From: Forficula auricularia
Lineage: Eukaryota; Arthropoda; Insecta; Dermaptera; Forficulidae
Assembly: GCA_024734495.1 (NCBI GenBank)
Contig: JALMQS010000187.1
Coordinates: 17,794,455-17,858,454 of the forward strand
DNA length: 64,000 bases
Direction: 5' to 3'
Of this stretch, positions 24,501-37,800 are shown one piece after another; the first letter of the stretch is position 1; every line of letters starts with the position of its first letter. The position numbers and the translations under genes are program-made. The notes beneath the pieces were generated by a model, which was not told where the DNA came from, did no database searches, and saw only the letters and a list, made by a program, of their open reading frames with translations.

Positions 24501-27500
24501 AATTTTTTAAATTAAATAGTGCCCCTAATTATTAATTAAGTGAAAGTTCGAGAAATTGAATGAAAAAAAAAAAATAACAAAAACATATTTCGCCACTTTA
24601 TTGACACTTCTCCAGGCCCTGAAATAGACACAAACATATTTAGTGACTTCTTTATTTGTGAAACCGAATAATAATAAAAACACAATTATAATCGTAATTC
24701 GTTTAATGAGAAAAATATATAATATAAACAGAGAAAAGAATCGTTAATAATAACAAGCTAAGAACAAGGAATATATAAGTGTAAACAAACAAACGGAATA
24801 AATGTAAATTTAATTAACATATGAAATGTCACGTCTTCTGGTCGCCACACATAAAACTTAATAGATTAAAAATTCACAGTTTATTGGACAATGTTTTTTA
24901 TTGAAACTCTTATTCAATTTTTTATACAACGTTTCGTCTCTCTCGAGACTTTTTCAAGCACTCAATTGGTTAGAGCAACATTGGTTGAGATAACAGTAAA
25001 AATAATTGAGACATAGTAGAATTTTTTCTTTTTAGATTGATACAATAAAATAAGTCTAGATGGATTTCAAATCAATTCAATTCAATTATTTTTACTGTTA
25101 TCTCAACCATTGTTGCTCTAACCAATTGAGTGCTTGAAAAAGTCTCGAGAGAGACGAAACGTTGTACAAAAATTGAATAAGAGCTTCAATAAAAACATTG
25201 TCCAATGAACTGTGAATTTTTAATCTACTAATTATAATGGACATTAATCAACATAATTTATAAAACTTAATATTGATACTCTACATTGAAATTATAGATT
25301 CATGAATCAAAATATAAATTACGGATGAAATAACTTTTATAATTGAATATTTATCTTGAAAAAACAAAAAAAAAATCATAATTTTCCTGTATTTGATTCG
25401 ATCGCGAATCGAAAGCAGGTGATTTTTGACAAATATTAAGTGAAAATAATATCAAGACTCAGCAGACTTCAATGCCTCAATCAGCAGTAGTCTCGCGATA
25501 TATATCTTGTTTAAAAAGCCCGATCAAAAACAATTCTCGTTAATATGTTAAATATTCTTTGATATATTAATGAGAAAATTATAAATTTATTTAACTTCAT
25601 TATTTCAAGTCAGAAATATATAAATTCGGATATTATTTTCACTTAATATTTGACAAAAATCACCTGCTTTCGATTCGCGATCGAATCAAATACTTATGAT
25701 TAATTAATAGGAAACACCTAACACACGTGTTAACAGATCTAGCGCTCTGGACTGGGAGATTGAATATATAACATCTCAGATTTCAAATTCATTTGGTGAT
25801 CCATATCAGTGTTTGATATAAACGCGAAATGATGCTGGATTCTTGCTAAATGGATCATATCTTTTCCATTCTCTCTTGGTCCAGACTTAAGACTCAGCAG
25901 ACTCCAATGCCTCAATCAGCAGTAGTCTCGCGATATATGTCTTGTTTAAAAAGCGCGATCAAAAACAATTCTCGTTAATTATTCTTTGATATATTAATGA
26001 GAAAATTATAAATTTAAAAAAAATAAACAAGTTGTCTAATTTATTTATCTATTAATGTATATATTTATAATTTCATTGTACTGTATCATTATACCTATGT
26101 TTGTGTATATTTTAGAGTATGAAGGAATCGCACTCAATAAAGAGTCGAAAAGTAGCCAAAAACAAATAACCTGTTTATATTTATAAAAAAATCTCATTTT
26201 TCGCAAACTTCACTTGTTTATTAAATTTATTGATCTTGTAATTATAGCTGTTTCTAAACTTTTTTAAAAAATTATAAATAATTTATTATATTTTTGAAAG
26301 TATTAATCGTTTTATTATTTAAATTTCATTGTATTAGCTAAACAGTTTACACATTATTTAATTTGCAAAATGAGATCACTTGTGAGTAAAGAGGCTTAGA
26401 AATTTCTGATAATGATTTTTTTCAAATTTCAAGTGTGAATTGACAAAAGATTGGCAACTGATTGTTACAGAACATGAGTAATAAACAAATCAAATTATTA
26501 TGTAACTTGAAGGAGACAATAAAGAGTGTGTCTTCTGCTGGAATTAAAAATTTTATTTATTTATAACGAAACTATAGTCTCGTTATAAATAAATAAAATT
26601 TATAATTCCAGCAGAAGACACACTCTTTTATTGTCTCCTTCATTATATAAAAATTCTGCTACTCTCGGCAAAAAAACTTTCAATTTAATATTCTATAACT
26701 GCTTGGGTGTAACAACAAAGCTCAAATCAATATTTATATGAATGAAAATAAATGCTTTCCATGATATAAATTTTCTATTCACAATGTGTTATTGTCGAAA
26801 AAGTGACATTTTGCTCAATGTGAATTTAACAATATAGTAGTTCATTATTTTTGAGAACCAGTGATTTGAATATGCTAATGCTGTTTACTTGAAAATATAC
26901 ACACAAACTAAAAATGTTTTTTCTATCTCTTATTTTTTTAGACATGCCGATTTTAGAGGTAAACTTTTACTTGCATTTAAGCGTCGAAGTGCTGAACGCG
27001 ATACTCGAGATCGATTCCTTACTGCAACTTATTCTCGACTTAGCCTGGAATGGGCTCGAAAAGTTGAAAGATGGGAATCAAGTATTAAAAGAAAAACAAG
27101 AGAACAACGGTTTGTATATTGCTTGCCTTGATTCAATCTACTATTTTAGAAAAGATAATCGTTATAAAAATAATTAAAATGGAATTTTAGAAATCTTTCT
27201 TGAATTTAAATTTTAAAATAAAATTAAAACATTAATAAAAAAATTAGAGGAATTAAATTTGCTAACCAATTTCTGTTTTTTTTTCTTCAATTTACAATGG
27301 ACCTTCGGTACATTGTAAAGTATTATATTTTGTCAACCTACTTTGCATTACTCTTTTTTATTTTTAGTTTCATAAATAAGGTTAAAAACATTTTTACTAA
27401 TGTAATATTTTTAATTTATAATATGTTTAAATTAAATTACAGAAATCGTGAATTATTTGAAAAAGTGTTCCCCGAACTTCGAAAGCAACGTGAAGATCGT

Positions 27501-30500
27501 GAGAGATTCAATAGAGTCGGCGCTCGAGTTAAAAGTGAGGCAGACTTGGAAGAAATTGTTGATGGATTACAAGAACAAGAGGTAAATTCCAGTCTTGTTA
27601 TTTGATGACTATAAATAGCAGTTGAAATTTAGTGTATTTATTAGAAAATTACAATTAATTATTTATTAACACCATGGAGATCTATTTCGAAAGTCTAATT
27701 CTAAACTAATTCTGGCTCGGTTAAAGATTAAATCTTAAGATTCTAATTTTTTTTTTAGCTGGAAGATAAAAAAATGCGTTCATATGCTGTGATTCCTCCA
27801 ATCCTTTTGGATGAACGTCAACGTCGTTTAACTTACCGTAATAATAATGGATTAATTGAAGATTTTGCTGCCGAATATAAGGAAAGAACACTTTATAATG
27901 TTTGGACCGATCATGAAGCAGATGTTTTTAAGGAAAATTTAAAAATTTAGAATTTAGAAGTTCATTTATGGGAAAAATATTTTTATTTATTAATTTACAT
28001 TATTTTAAGGAAAAATATTTACAACACCCCAAAAATTTTGGAGTTATAAAATCATATCTTGAACGTAAATCTGTTTCTGACTGTGTTCAGAGGTACTATC
28101 TTTCCAAGAAAACAGAGAATTATAAACAATTATTGCGTAAAACTCGTCATCGAACTCGTGCAAGAAATAATCCTAATAATAAGGTATTTTTATATGCTAA
28201 TATATATAGCTTCACCTGCATGTATGTATTTATTTATGAGCCTATGGCCACACTACAAAGGGACTCGCTTAAAGATAAGTTAGGCACTATGCTTGTTGTT
28301 AAGATACACAATGGCCACATACAAGGCTTGGGGACACACCATTCACTTTGGCGTCGTCTAATGATGAGAACAGACCAAGTATGTCACTCTAAACTAAAGA
28401 AATTACTGTTGATTGAAAACTCAATGCTTAAATTTAATACGATTCAAAATCGAAGGTGTTGGATACATGAAATTAACCTTTCAAGTCCTCGACATGGAGA
28501 ATTCGAACGTTTGTACAAAGAATTGGGAAGATATGGCGATAAGTTTTATTCATACTTACGTATGAATCAGCATTCGTTTGATATACTACTTGAAAAGCTA
28601 AAAGCCAACTTACAAAAGAAAGACACCGCATTCAGATATTCTACAACACCTGAAGAACGACCTCTTCAACCTCTTCCCACAGCTTTTTTAGTATAAGCAC
28701 GTTCTTGTGGTGTTTATTTGACGGATTCTAAAGTGGTTCCCTTTTGAAAACAGCAGCAATTAAAACTTCTTCCATTGTAAAGTCACTAGGCGACTAGCAA
28801 AAATAGCCAACACGTCTGTTAGCTACGCTACTCGCCTGGTGACTAACTAGACACCTACCTAGGCGAGTCGCTTGCAGTGTGGCCAGTGCTATAGTATGCA
28901 ATACGTTTGTTCACTAAGATTAGTCACTAAGCGAGTAGCTTGGTACTTAGCACTAAGCGAGACTCTTTGTAGTCTGGCCTAAAGCCTAGTACACACTAGT
29001 AGACCCTGTTGCGCGATTTGTCTATAGACCATCTAGAAACGGTCTATAGACACCGTTCTTTGTCTCGTCTAGCGTTCACACTACGATGTGAATTTCTCAA
29101 TCTCATCTTCGCAGTCCACCATGGAGGACATTGTTTTGTGTGGAATGAGTTTCTGCTAATTACAAGTGAAAGAACTATATTGAAGGAGACAATAAAAGAG
29201 TATCTTCTGCTGGAATTATAAATTTTATTTATTTATAACGAACGTCTACCAGTCTGTACTAGGCTTTAGCCTGAATGTATCTATCAATGTTACTTTTGTT
29301 CTGTTAAATTCCGCAAACTTTTCTCTATAAAAATAATTAAGACTAAAAAGTAAAATATAAATTATAGTTTAAAAAAAACTAAAAAACACGCTATTGCACT
29401 AAAAAGCACATAATAATTTAATAATCAAAAAACTTGGGGCCCTGTCGAAATTAATTAAAAGTACATGCTTCTGCGGGGGATTCTACGGTAACTGTGGCGT
29501 CCGCGATCTGACGATGGATTCTTATAATACTCACCAAAATAGACGAAAATAAAGAATACTATTTTTTGAAATTTCGCTTAGTTTTCGAGATATCTAGTTT
29601 AAAAAATACTGTTTTTTTTTTATTTATTTTCTTTTATTTTTCAATTGTTTTTTTATAGAAACCACTGAAACCGTAGTATCACGGGTTCCGTGTGACGCCA
29701 CTATCTGACGACGGATTCTTTTAGAACTAGACAAAATAAGTCGGAAAGTAAAAATAAAATTTTAAACTACAAATTTAAACTGAAATTGAGTTTATGAACT
29801 GTAATGTCTCAAATTGTCTCAAGTGAGCTCAATGTGCTTTAGCAATTTTCCAATTTTAGAACTTTTCATAGGTTAGGTTCTATTCATCATCTCGGTTCAT
29901 TTAAATAAAAAAATGGGTTCCCGAACAAACTTTGAAAGGTTTGGAAAAGATATATTCAGTTCGGCTCGTATATCTTCATTCCCGAAATGAAATTATACGA
30001 GTCGAACTGAATATATCTTAACCGAACTGGCAACGACTTTTACATATTCGAATTTTTTTGGGCATTTACTAATTATTTTTTAATTAATATTCATTTTCTA
30101 AAAGAATCCGTCGTCAGTAGCGGCGCCACATGAAACCCGTGATACTACGGTTTCCCTGGTTTCTATAAAAAAACAATTGAGAAATAAAATAAATAAAAAA
30201 AAAAAAACAGTATTTTTTAAACTCGATATCTCGAAAACTAAGTTAAATATCAAAAAATGGTATTCTTCATTTTCGTCTTATTTTTGTGAGTACTATAAGA
30301 ATCCATCGTCAGATCGTGGCTCCACAGTTACCGTAGAATTGTCCTTCTGTGACCCACACTTTTTGATTATTACATTATTATGTGCTTTTTAGTACAATAG
30401 CCTGTTTTTTAGTTTTTTTAAACTATTTATTAAAAATTTTATTTTTATTTTAAATTATTAACTTGGATGTTGAATTTTTTTTGTTTTATAAAAAAAAAAC

Positions 30501-33500
30501 AAAAAACAAAAACAAAAAAAAACATTACATTTAGCTCATTATTGCATATTTAAAAATATCTATACATTTTATTTTAGTTATTATTTTAGTTTGTTATAAT
30601 TCTTATATTAATCTTATATTTAAATTAAAAAATTAATTTTATTCAATAAGTTTACAAATTTAAGTTATAATTGCAAACAAATTAGTGTTTTGAATTTTTT
30701 GAAAATAGATGAAATTTGTCAAAATTCCGTCATCATTTAGAGTCTCAATCGACTTGAATATCATATAAATTATCATCTATCTACATATCTACATCTATCT
30801 ACATAAGTATATATATAAAATTCAACGCCCGATGCCCTCACTCACTCACCTACTCATCATCAAAATAGCCCAAACTACTGGACATAGAAACTTGAAATTT
30901 GGAGAGGATATTATTTCTATGACATAGTTCATTAAAAGGGGCAAAATGTGTTTTCACTGATTATAAGATATCTCTTAAAGACGGTAAGATATCTACTTGC
31001 TTTTTACTTGGAAAAATACTACAGACAAATGTCTAAAAAGTAATTTCAGGATTTTCTTGAAGTTCGATCTCTAAGGTGAGGCGAAAGGGGAAGCAAAATA
31101 TTGAAATCCTAAGCCATTTATTCGATCTGGACCATATTTAGCCCGCTTACTTTTTAGAACACTGGATTTATTTATGCAAAAATAAATTCCTCAAAATGGG
31201 TTAAATGGATTAAAAGAACAATGGCGACAGTTCTCTGCCACAGAATGAAGAAAAATTGTCAGGAAAATAGCATTCTTTAGATCTTCTCTAAATTATTTAT
31301 CTTCCATGAGGCGATTCTAGACTCTCCAGCAAAAACTATCAGTCATTGTTCTTCAGGCGAATCTTGATTTGAAAATATCAGTAATAAACTTTTATTTTAA
31401 TCACGACATTAGACTCCCCATTTCTGAACCCTAAACAAATGAATGCAAACAAATTTTCTTAACAAAGGAAAAAAATTCTCTACATTCACTGAATAAAGAT
31501 TTTTCTGAATTAAAATTGCAAATTTTGTATTTATATAGGAACTGACAATCCGTGGTTAATAAAACCGAAGCGTGGGTCAGACTACTTCAATAACAAGCAA
31601 CTATGATTCGTGTGAGGAATAGCAATACTACCCCCAAGTGATCAATTCACCTGTCACCAGAATGTATACTTACAGGGTGTTCAAAAAATAGAGGTCACGG
31701 ATTTAAAGGTGGATAATGCCTAGTTTCAGAACTATAGCGATTTTAATATTTTACATATTTCTGTCATAGAACAACTCATACTTTTAACATTACAATAAAA
31801 TCATAGTGTCCGTGCACAATCGAAATCAGTCAATTATAAATTATAAAAAATGTTAAAAATGTCCTCCTTGAACTTCATTACAACATTCTAAGCTAAGAAG
31901 CTAAGGCGCACACTGAGCTGAGTCACGCAGGCGACGCAGCGCAGGAAAAAACACTGCGTCGCACAGTGTACAAAGCGCACATTGAGAAGCAGTTTCGGGC
32001 AGCGAAAGCAAATAAGTAAAATGACCGCCTTACGCGAAACATTTATTTGGAGTTTGCTCCAAGGGCAAGAATTTTCATTTTTTTGACCCCCCCCCCACCC
32101 CCATTTTGGGTGGTTAGTTTTTGCATTTTTCGACTTCCGGGAGTTCACAGAATATGTATACAAAATTTGGTTGAGTTTGCTCCAAGGGCAAGAATTTTCA
32201 TTTTTTGACCCCCCCCCCATTTTGGCTGGTTAGTTTTTGCATTTTTAGACTTCCGGGAGTCCACAGAATATGTATACAAAATTTGGTTGAGCTTGCTCCA
32301 AGGGCAAGAATTTTCATTCATTCATTTCATTTTCGTCTCATGGACTGACATTGACTGATTTCTATTGTGCACGGCCACTATGATTTTTTTTTTTTGGCTT
32401 TTTCGGCCATGGTAGCCATAAGCCATTTACGATACTATTTATTTTTATTTTTAAATTTGTCTCTACCTCGGGGGTCAGATTTTAGCCGGATGCCTCGAGC
32501 CGGATTCGAACTCGGGTCCTCTTGGTTAGCTGGCTGACATGCTACCCCATAGCCTACCCGACCCCCCACCACTATGATTTGATTGTAATATTAAAAGTAT
32601 GAGTTGTTTGTACTATGACAGAAATAAAATATAAAATCGCTTTGGGTCTGAAACTAGGCATTTCCGGACATAGGTTTATATGAACTTTTTTGTATTGTTT
32701 TGAGATGTATTATCCACCTTTAAATCCATGACCTATATTTTTTGAACACCCTATATATAAATAGCTGACGACCGGACATTCGGCCCCTTGAACTCTTGCC
32801 TGTCCGTAATGTGATCGGATGACCAAAAGCAAAATAGGTACACATCAGTGACGGGTGGTGACTTTTGAACCAGGGGATGCTGTTAAAAAAACCTTTATTT
32901 TTTAAAATTTTATTTTATTCTTCGCTCTTTTTTGCAAATTTCATCGAATAGAATGTTTTATTATTTTTAAAATTTAACATCAGATTAATTATGTCACGGT
33001 ATGAAAATACTCTAAATGTTATGAGATTTTAGAGATGCACCGCACGCCACTGGTCTACACCCCTAGCGGCAATCGGGCATTCGGATTCTGGAGGCCCCAG
33101 CTAAAATTCATTCTTACATGATGAGGGGCTTTGCGTGATCCTAAGGGTCCATACTTAACTAATAATGATAATTATATATATATACTTGCTGTAGCGCTCC
33201 GCCTTCGGCGGGCTCCCTACAGGGTGGGCTTTGCCCCCTGGACCCCCACGCAACTTGTTTATTGAAGTTTTATTAGTACTGTTATTCTATAATAAAGTCT
33301 TGAATAGATATATTTGAAGATTCTATTTTACTGGCCCAAATGTATATTGTTCTATTATGATTGTTGCTAAATTTGCTGGGGGGGGGGGCGCAAAAATATA
33401 AATTTTCTCTTAGCCCGGCCCTGTTTATACCTTTAACTTATATGTATACTATATACCTCTACATGTATATTGTTCTATTATGATTGTTGCTAAATTAGCT

Positions 33501-34778
33501 GGGGGGGGGGGGGCGCAAAAATATAAATTTTCTCTTAGCCCGGCCCTGTTTATACCTTTAACTTATATGTATACTATATACCTCTACATGTATATTGTTC
33601 TATTATGATTGTTGCTAAATTTGCTGGGGGGGGGGCGCAAAAATATAAATTTTCTCTTAGCCCGGCCCTGTTTATACCTTTAACTTATATGTATACTATA
33701 TACCTCTACATGTATATTGTTCTATTATGATTGTTGCTAAATTTGTTGGGGGGGGGGGCGCAAAAATATAAATTTTCTCTTAACCCGGCCCTGTTTATAC
33801 CTTTAACTTATATGTATACTATATACCTCTACATGTATATTGTTCTATTATGATTGTTGCTAAATTTGTTGGGGGGGGGGCGCAAAAATATAAATTTTCT
33901 CTTAGCCCGGCCCTGTTTATACCTTTAACTTATATGTATACTATATACCTCTACATGTATATTGTTCTATTATGATTGTTGCTAAATTTGCTGGGGGGGG
34001 GGGGCGCAAAAATATTTCATGCTTGTAGTAAAATTTTCTCTTAGCCCGGCCCTGTTTATACCTTTAACTTATATGTATACTATATTGCTATACATTTATA
34101 ACGTGTGTCATTTTTTTATGAGTAATCTCTCTATAAATATTTTCAAACTTTAAAAAAAAGAAAATGAAAAAAAAAATGCCAACTTCCTTTGTGAAGAGGG
34201 GTTCTTTGTTTGTCGGCCTGACCATTTTAACCTTTTTCATTATTTCATGACCCTTTTAGAGCTTTGAATAAAATTTATGGCATTTAAATAAAATTGAAAA
34301 ATGAAATTAATTTTAAATTGATGAAACTATATCATCATCATCCTATAGACTGTGATAAATATGTGTTCAAAATTTCATCTCAATCGGATAAACGGTTTCG
34401 AAGTTCATTGGAACCAACCAACCAACGAACACAGATTGATTTTTATATATATATATATATATATATATCTCTCTATGATATTTTCAAACTTTAAAAAAAA
34501 AGAAAATGAAAAAAAAATGCTAACTTCCTTTGTGAAGAGGGGTTCTTTGTTTGTCGACCTGACCATTTTAACCTTTTTCATTATTTCATGACCCTTTTAG
34601 AGCTTTGAATAAAATTTATGGCCTTTAAATAAAATTCAAAAATGAAATTAATTTTAAATTGATGAAACTATATCATCATCATCCTATAGACTGTGATAAA
34701 TATGTGTTCAAAATTTCATCTCAATCGGATAAACGGTGTCGAAGTTCATTGAACCAACCAACCAACGAACACAGATTG

Positions 34779-34819
<41 letters not shown>

Positions 34820-37800
34820 ACTAATTCAACTAATTATTTACCGAATAGTTGTATTTGGTTACAAGCTACAAGGTTATTACTTATTTGATTACTGCATATT
34901 GTGGTTGTAGGAAATAGTTATAAAAAAAAATAATGTTTTTATGTATTTTGGGCACTGATTTCGTGTTTTTTTACGCTTTCTAATGACTATTTTTCCTCTA
35001 TTTCAAAGTCTCGTGTGAAATTCTCACTTACTAAAAAAAAAAACCCACTAATTTATTGCAATTAGTAGAACAATAAGTATTTTTAATCAAACATTATAAT
35101 CGTTGTAAATATATTTATACTGCAAAAATGATTTCAGGCGAACATCGAATCAGTGTTAAGTGGTCCCACTGGTGTGACGACTCGCCTACAACGAGAGCAG
35201 CAGGCTAAGCAAAGTAGTGCAAGTGGCAATTCAACAAATAATGCAACTTCATCCAATACCAACAACGACCCATCTTTGAACACATCTTCCACGCCACCCC
35301 CTTCGTCCGGGCAAAATAATGGTACTAAACCTATATCTTTAGATTGATTTATATTTACATTTTATTTTTTTTGACATATCCTTAAAATTTTATATTGTTT
35401 TTATGACACAACTTTAATCTCTATATGTGATGGTGTCAGGGAAAAGAGGCCTTTATTTTCACTAATAACATCTCCTGCTTCTAGAGAATCAACTGAAAAA
35501 AATGCTTTTTGTCCTGCCCAATAACTTCAAAAATTGACTTGAGCTATGAATTTTTGAATATTTATATATATAAATTTATATTATCTTAAAGTGCCATAGT
35601 CGATTCCGAACGTCGGCGATTACTGTGGAGAGTATCCTCTCCATTGTAATTTTCCTGGCGGGGTATATTTTTCACAGGGGTGGTTTCCCATTGCCTTCCC
35701 CCAAAGATTTGCAGCGAGTAGGGCTTGAACCCGCGCTAGCTTGATTAGAAGGCATGCTCGATAACCACTCGCCCAACCTGACTCCCCATATATATTACAT
35801 GGAAAAGAAAAAATTTTATTGATTGTTTTTAAATAATAAAAAAATACAAACCTTTTATAAAACATGGTTTATTTTTGAACTAGACGTTTCAGGAGAAATT
35901 CTCCTTTTATCAATAGAAAAAAAGTGTTTTCGCTAATGTTTCGAAAATAACGATTAAAGATAATTTGGTCACCAAGACAATTTGTACAATTGCCTCTATC
36001 AAAATATTCAAATTCTTAGGGTTGTTTCTGAAACTTTGACGAAAACAACTTTTTTCTTTTTCTTTTTTAATTTTTAATTTTTTTAAAATATCTATTGATA
36101 AAGGGAGAATTTCTCCTGAAACTTCTAGTTCAAAAATAAACCTTCCAAGATTGTTTTATAAAAGATTTGTATTTTTTTATTATATATTATATGTTTATTT
36201 ATATTATATTTCACATTTTTGCCCTTCCTGAAAAAACTGGTCGATGAAGATATGGGCCATTTTCTCTTGCACCATCACTATATATTCATATTTTTATTAT
36301 AATATAAAAAATTATTTTTCAACTGGCAAATAAAAAAATTTAATTCTATAAAAAAAATTCTAAATACTTTTACTTTATTTAATGCGAGAATTTTAAGACT
36401 GATTAGGAGATGATCTTTAAAGATCTTATATTCAAAATATTTTTTAAGAATCTTAAACGTAAATGAAACTTTATTGTGTATTATTTAATGTTATTTTAAT
36501 TTTTTTATAAAATTTGAATATTTTATTTAGAATAATTATGCGTCAAATCTTTACATTTTATATTGATTCATTATAATTATTATTTTAATCTAAAATTTTT
36601 CTAATTTTTTAAAATTGGTTAATTTGTTTTTTTATAAAGATATTTTTTGTAATAAATGTTCAAAAGTTGAATTCTTTTGAATAATTTTTTAAATAAAGAT
36701 TCTATAAACTATAAAAATAAATATTTGATTTGATTTAAATTAATCTATATATAGTAAAATACTGAATATGTTTCGTTTATTTATTCTCTTCCTAGCGGTC
36801 TCATCGCTCAACTCCTCTTCTACAATGGGTTTGGCCGCTTCTCCACGACCTGATGAACTCAACACTAGCAACACAACCAACACATCAGGGATTAATACTA
36901 CCATCAAAGAGGAATTAAGGTAGCTAAAAAAAATACATTTTTATCTTTCATTGAACATAGTATCTTTAATTTAATATGATTGTTGATTTGAGGTACTACA
37001 TTTCGCTCTGGGAAGCTTTTACTTTCTCAAATGTTGTAATATTAAAACTATGTGATTGTAAAAAATAAATTTATTTATCGTTCTTTGTTAACGTTTAGCT
37101 TCCTCAGTACTATAGACAATGAATTTCAAACTAAATCTTTTTTTTAAACCTACTTCAAAAAAAGGAGGAGGTTCTCAATTCGACTGAATTTTTTTTTGTG
37201 TGTCTATGTTACCTGAAATATATATAATTGTGAACCGATTTTGATGATTTTTTTGCATTGAGTTCAGTCTAGTTTCTGATTGGTAAAAATATAAATTTCA
37301 TTGGTATTGGACCTTTTTTTGTTATGTTTGTTCAGGCATAACTTCTTTGTTTATTAAACGATTTTAATGATTCTTTCTGCGTTTGGATCAGTATAGCTCC
37401 AAGATAGTCAAGATACCTAACTATTTATTTATTTATTTATTTTATTTTATTTATTTGCGAGAACTTTTTGCCACGTGGACCTATTTTGATGATTCTTTTT
37501 TTATTGGAATGGGGCTACCTTAGGGGTGGTCTCATATTAATTTGGTCAAGTTCTGATGATATGATCAATGACGAAATAACGTGAATCTCCAATTCTTATG
37601 AGCAAATAATCGAAATTATTATAAATAAAATCTTTTATAAAAAAAAATCTTAAAACATTAATTTAAAACCCGCTAACGTTTCGAGAGAACTTCTATATTT
37701 ATGAATTGAATTTTATTATCATTTTCTGATTCATTCGCCCGACGCTTTCTCTTACGAGATGCATACAAAATATTATCTTAATTCACTATTAATAACATCA

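Larger units (their letters stand above)
31673..32752. mobile_element. Tc1/mariner-type foldback element, invaded
   Basis: CAGGGTGTTCAAAAAATAGA at the left and TATTTTTTGAACACCCT at the right are the ends. Arms of about 150 bp mirror each other (TTAAAGGTGGATAATGCCTA). TA lies next to the ends. It contains the tandem repeat 32041-32330 and a SINE at 32387. Confidence 0.75.

Noticed and set aside
27297..27605. 102-codon open frame as a separate gene
   Set aside because: Its second half is corepressor exon 8; the first half is intron in frame by chance.
33338..34080. CRISPR array
   Set aside because: The repeats are 122-125 bp head-to-tail without unique spacers, in a eukaryotic intron.
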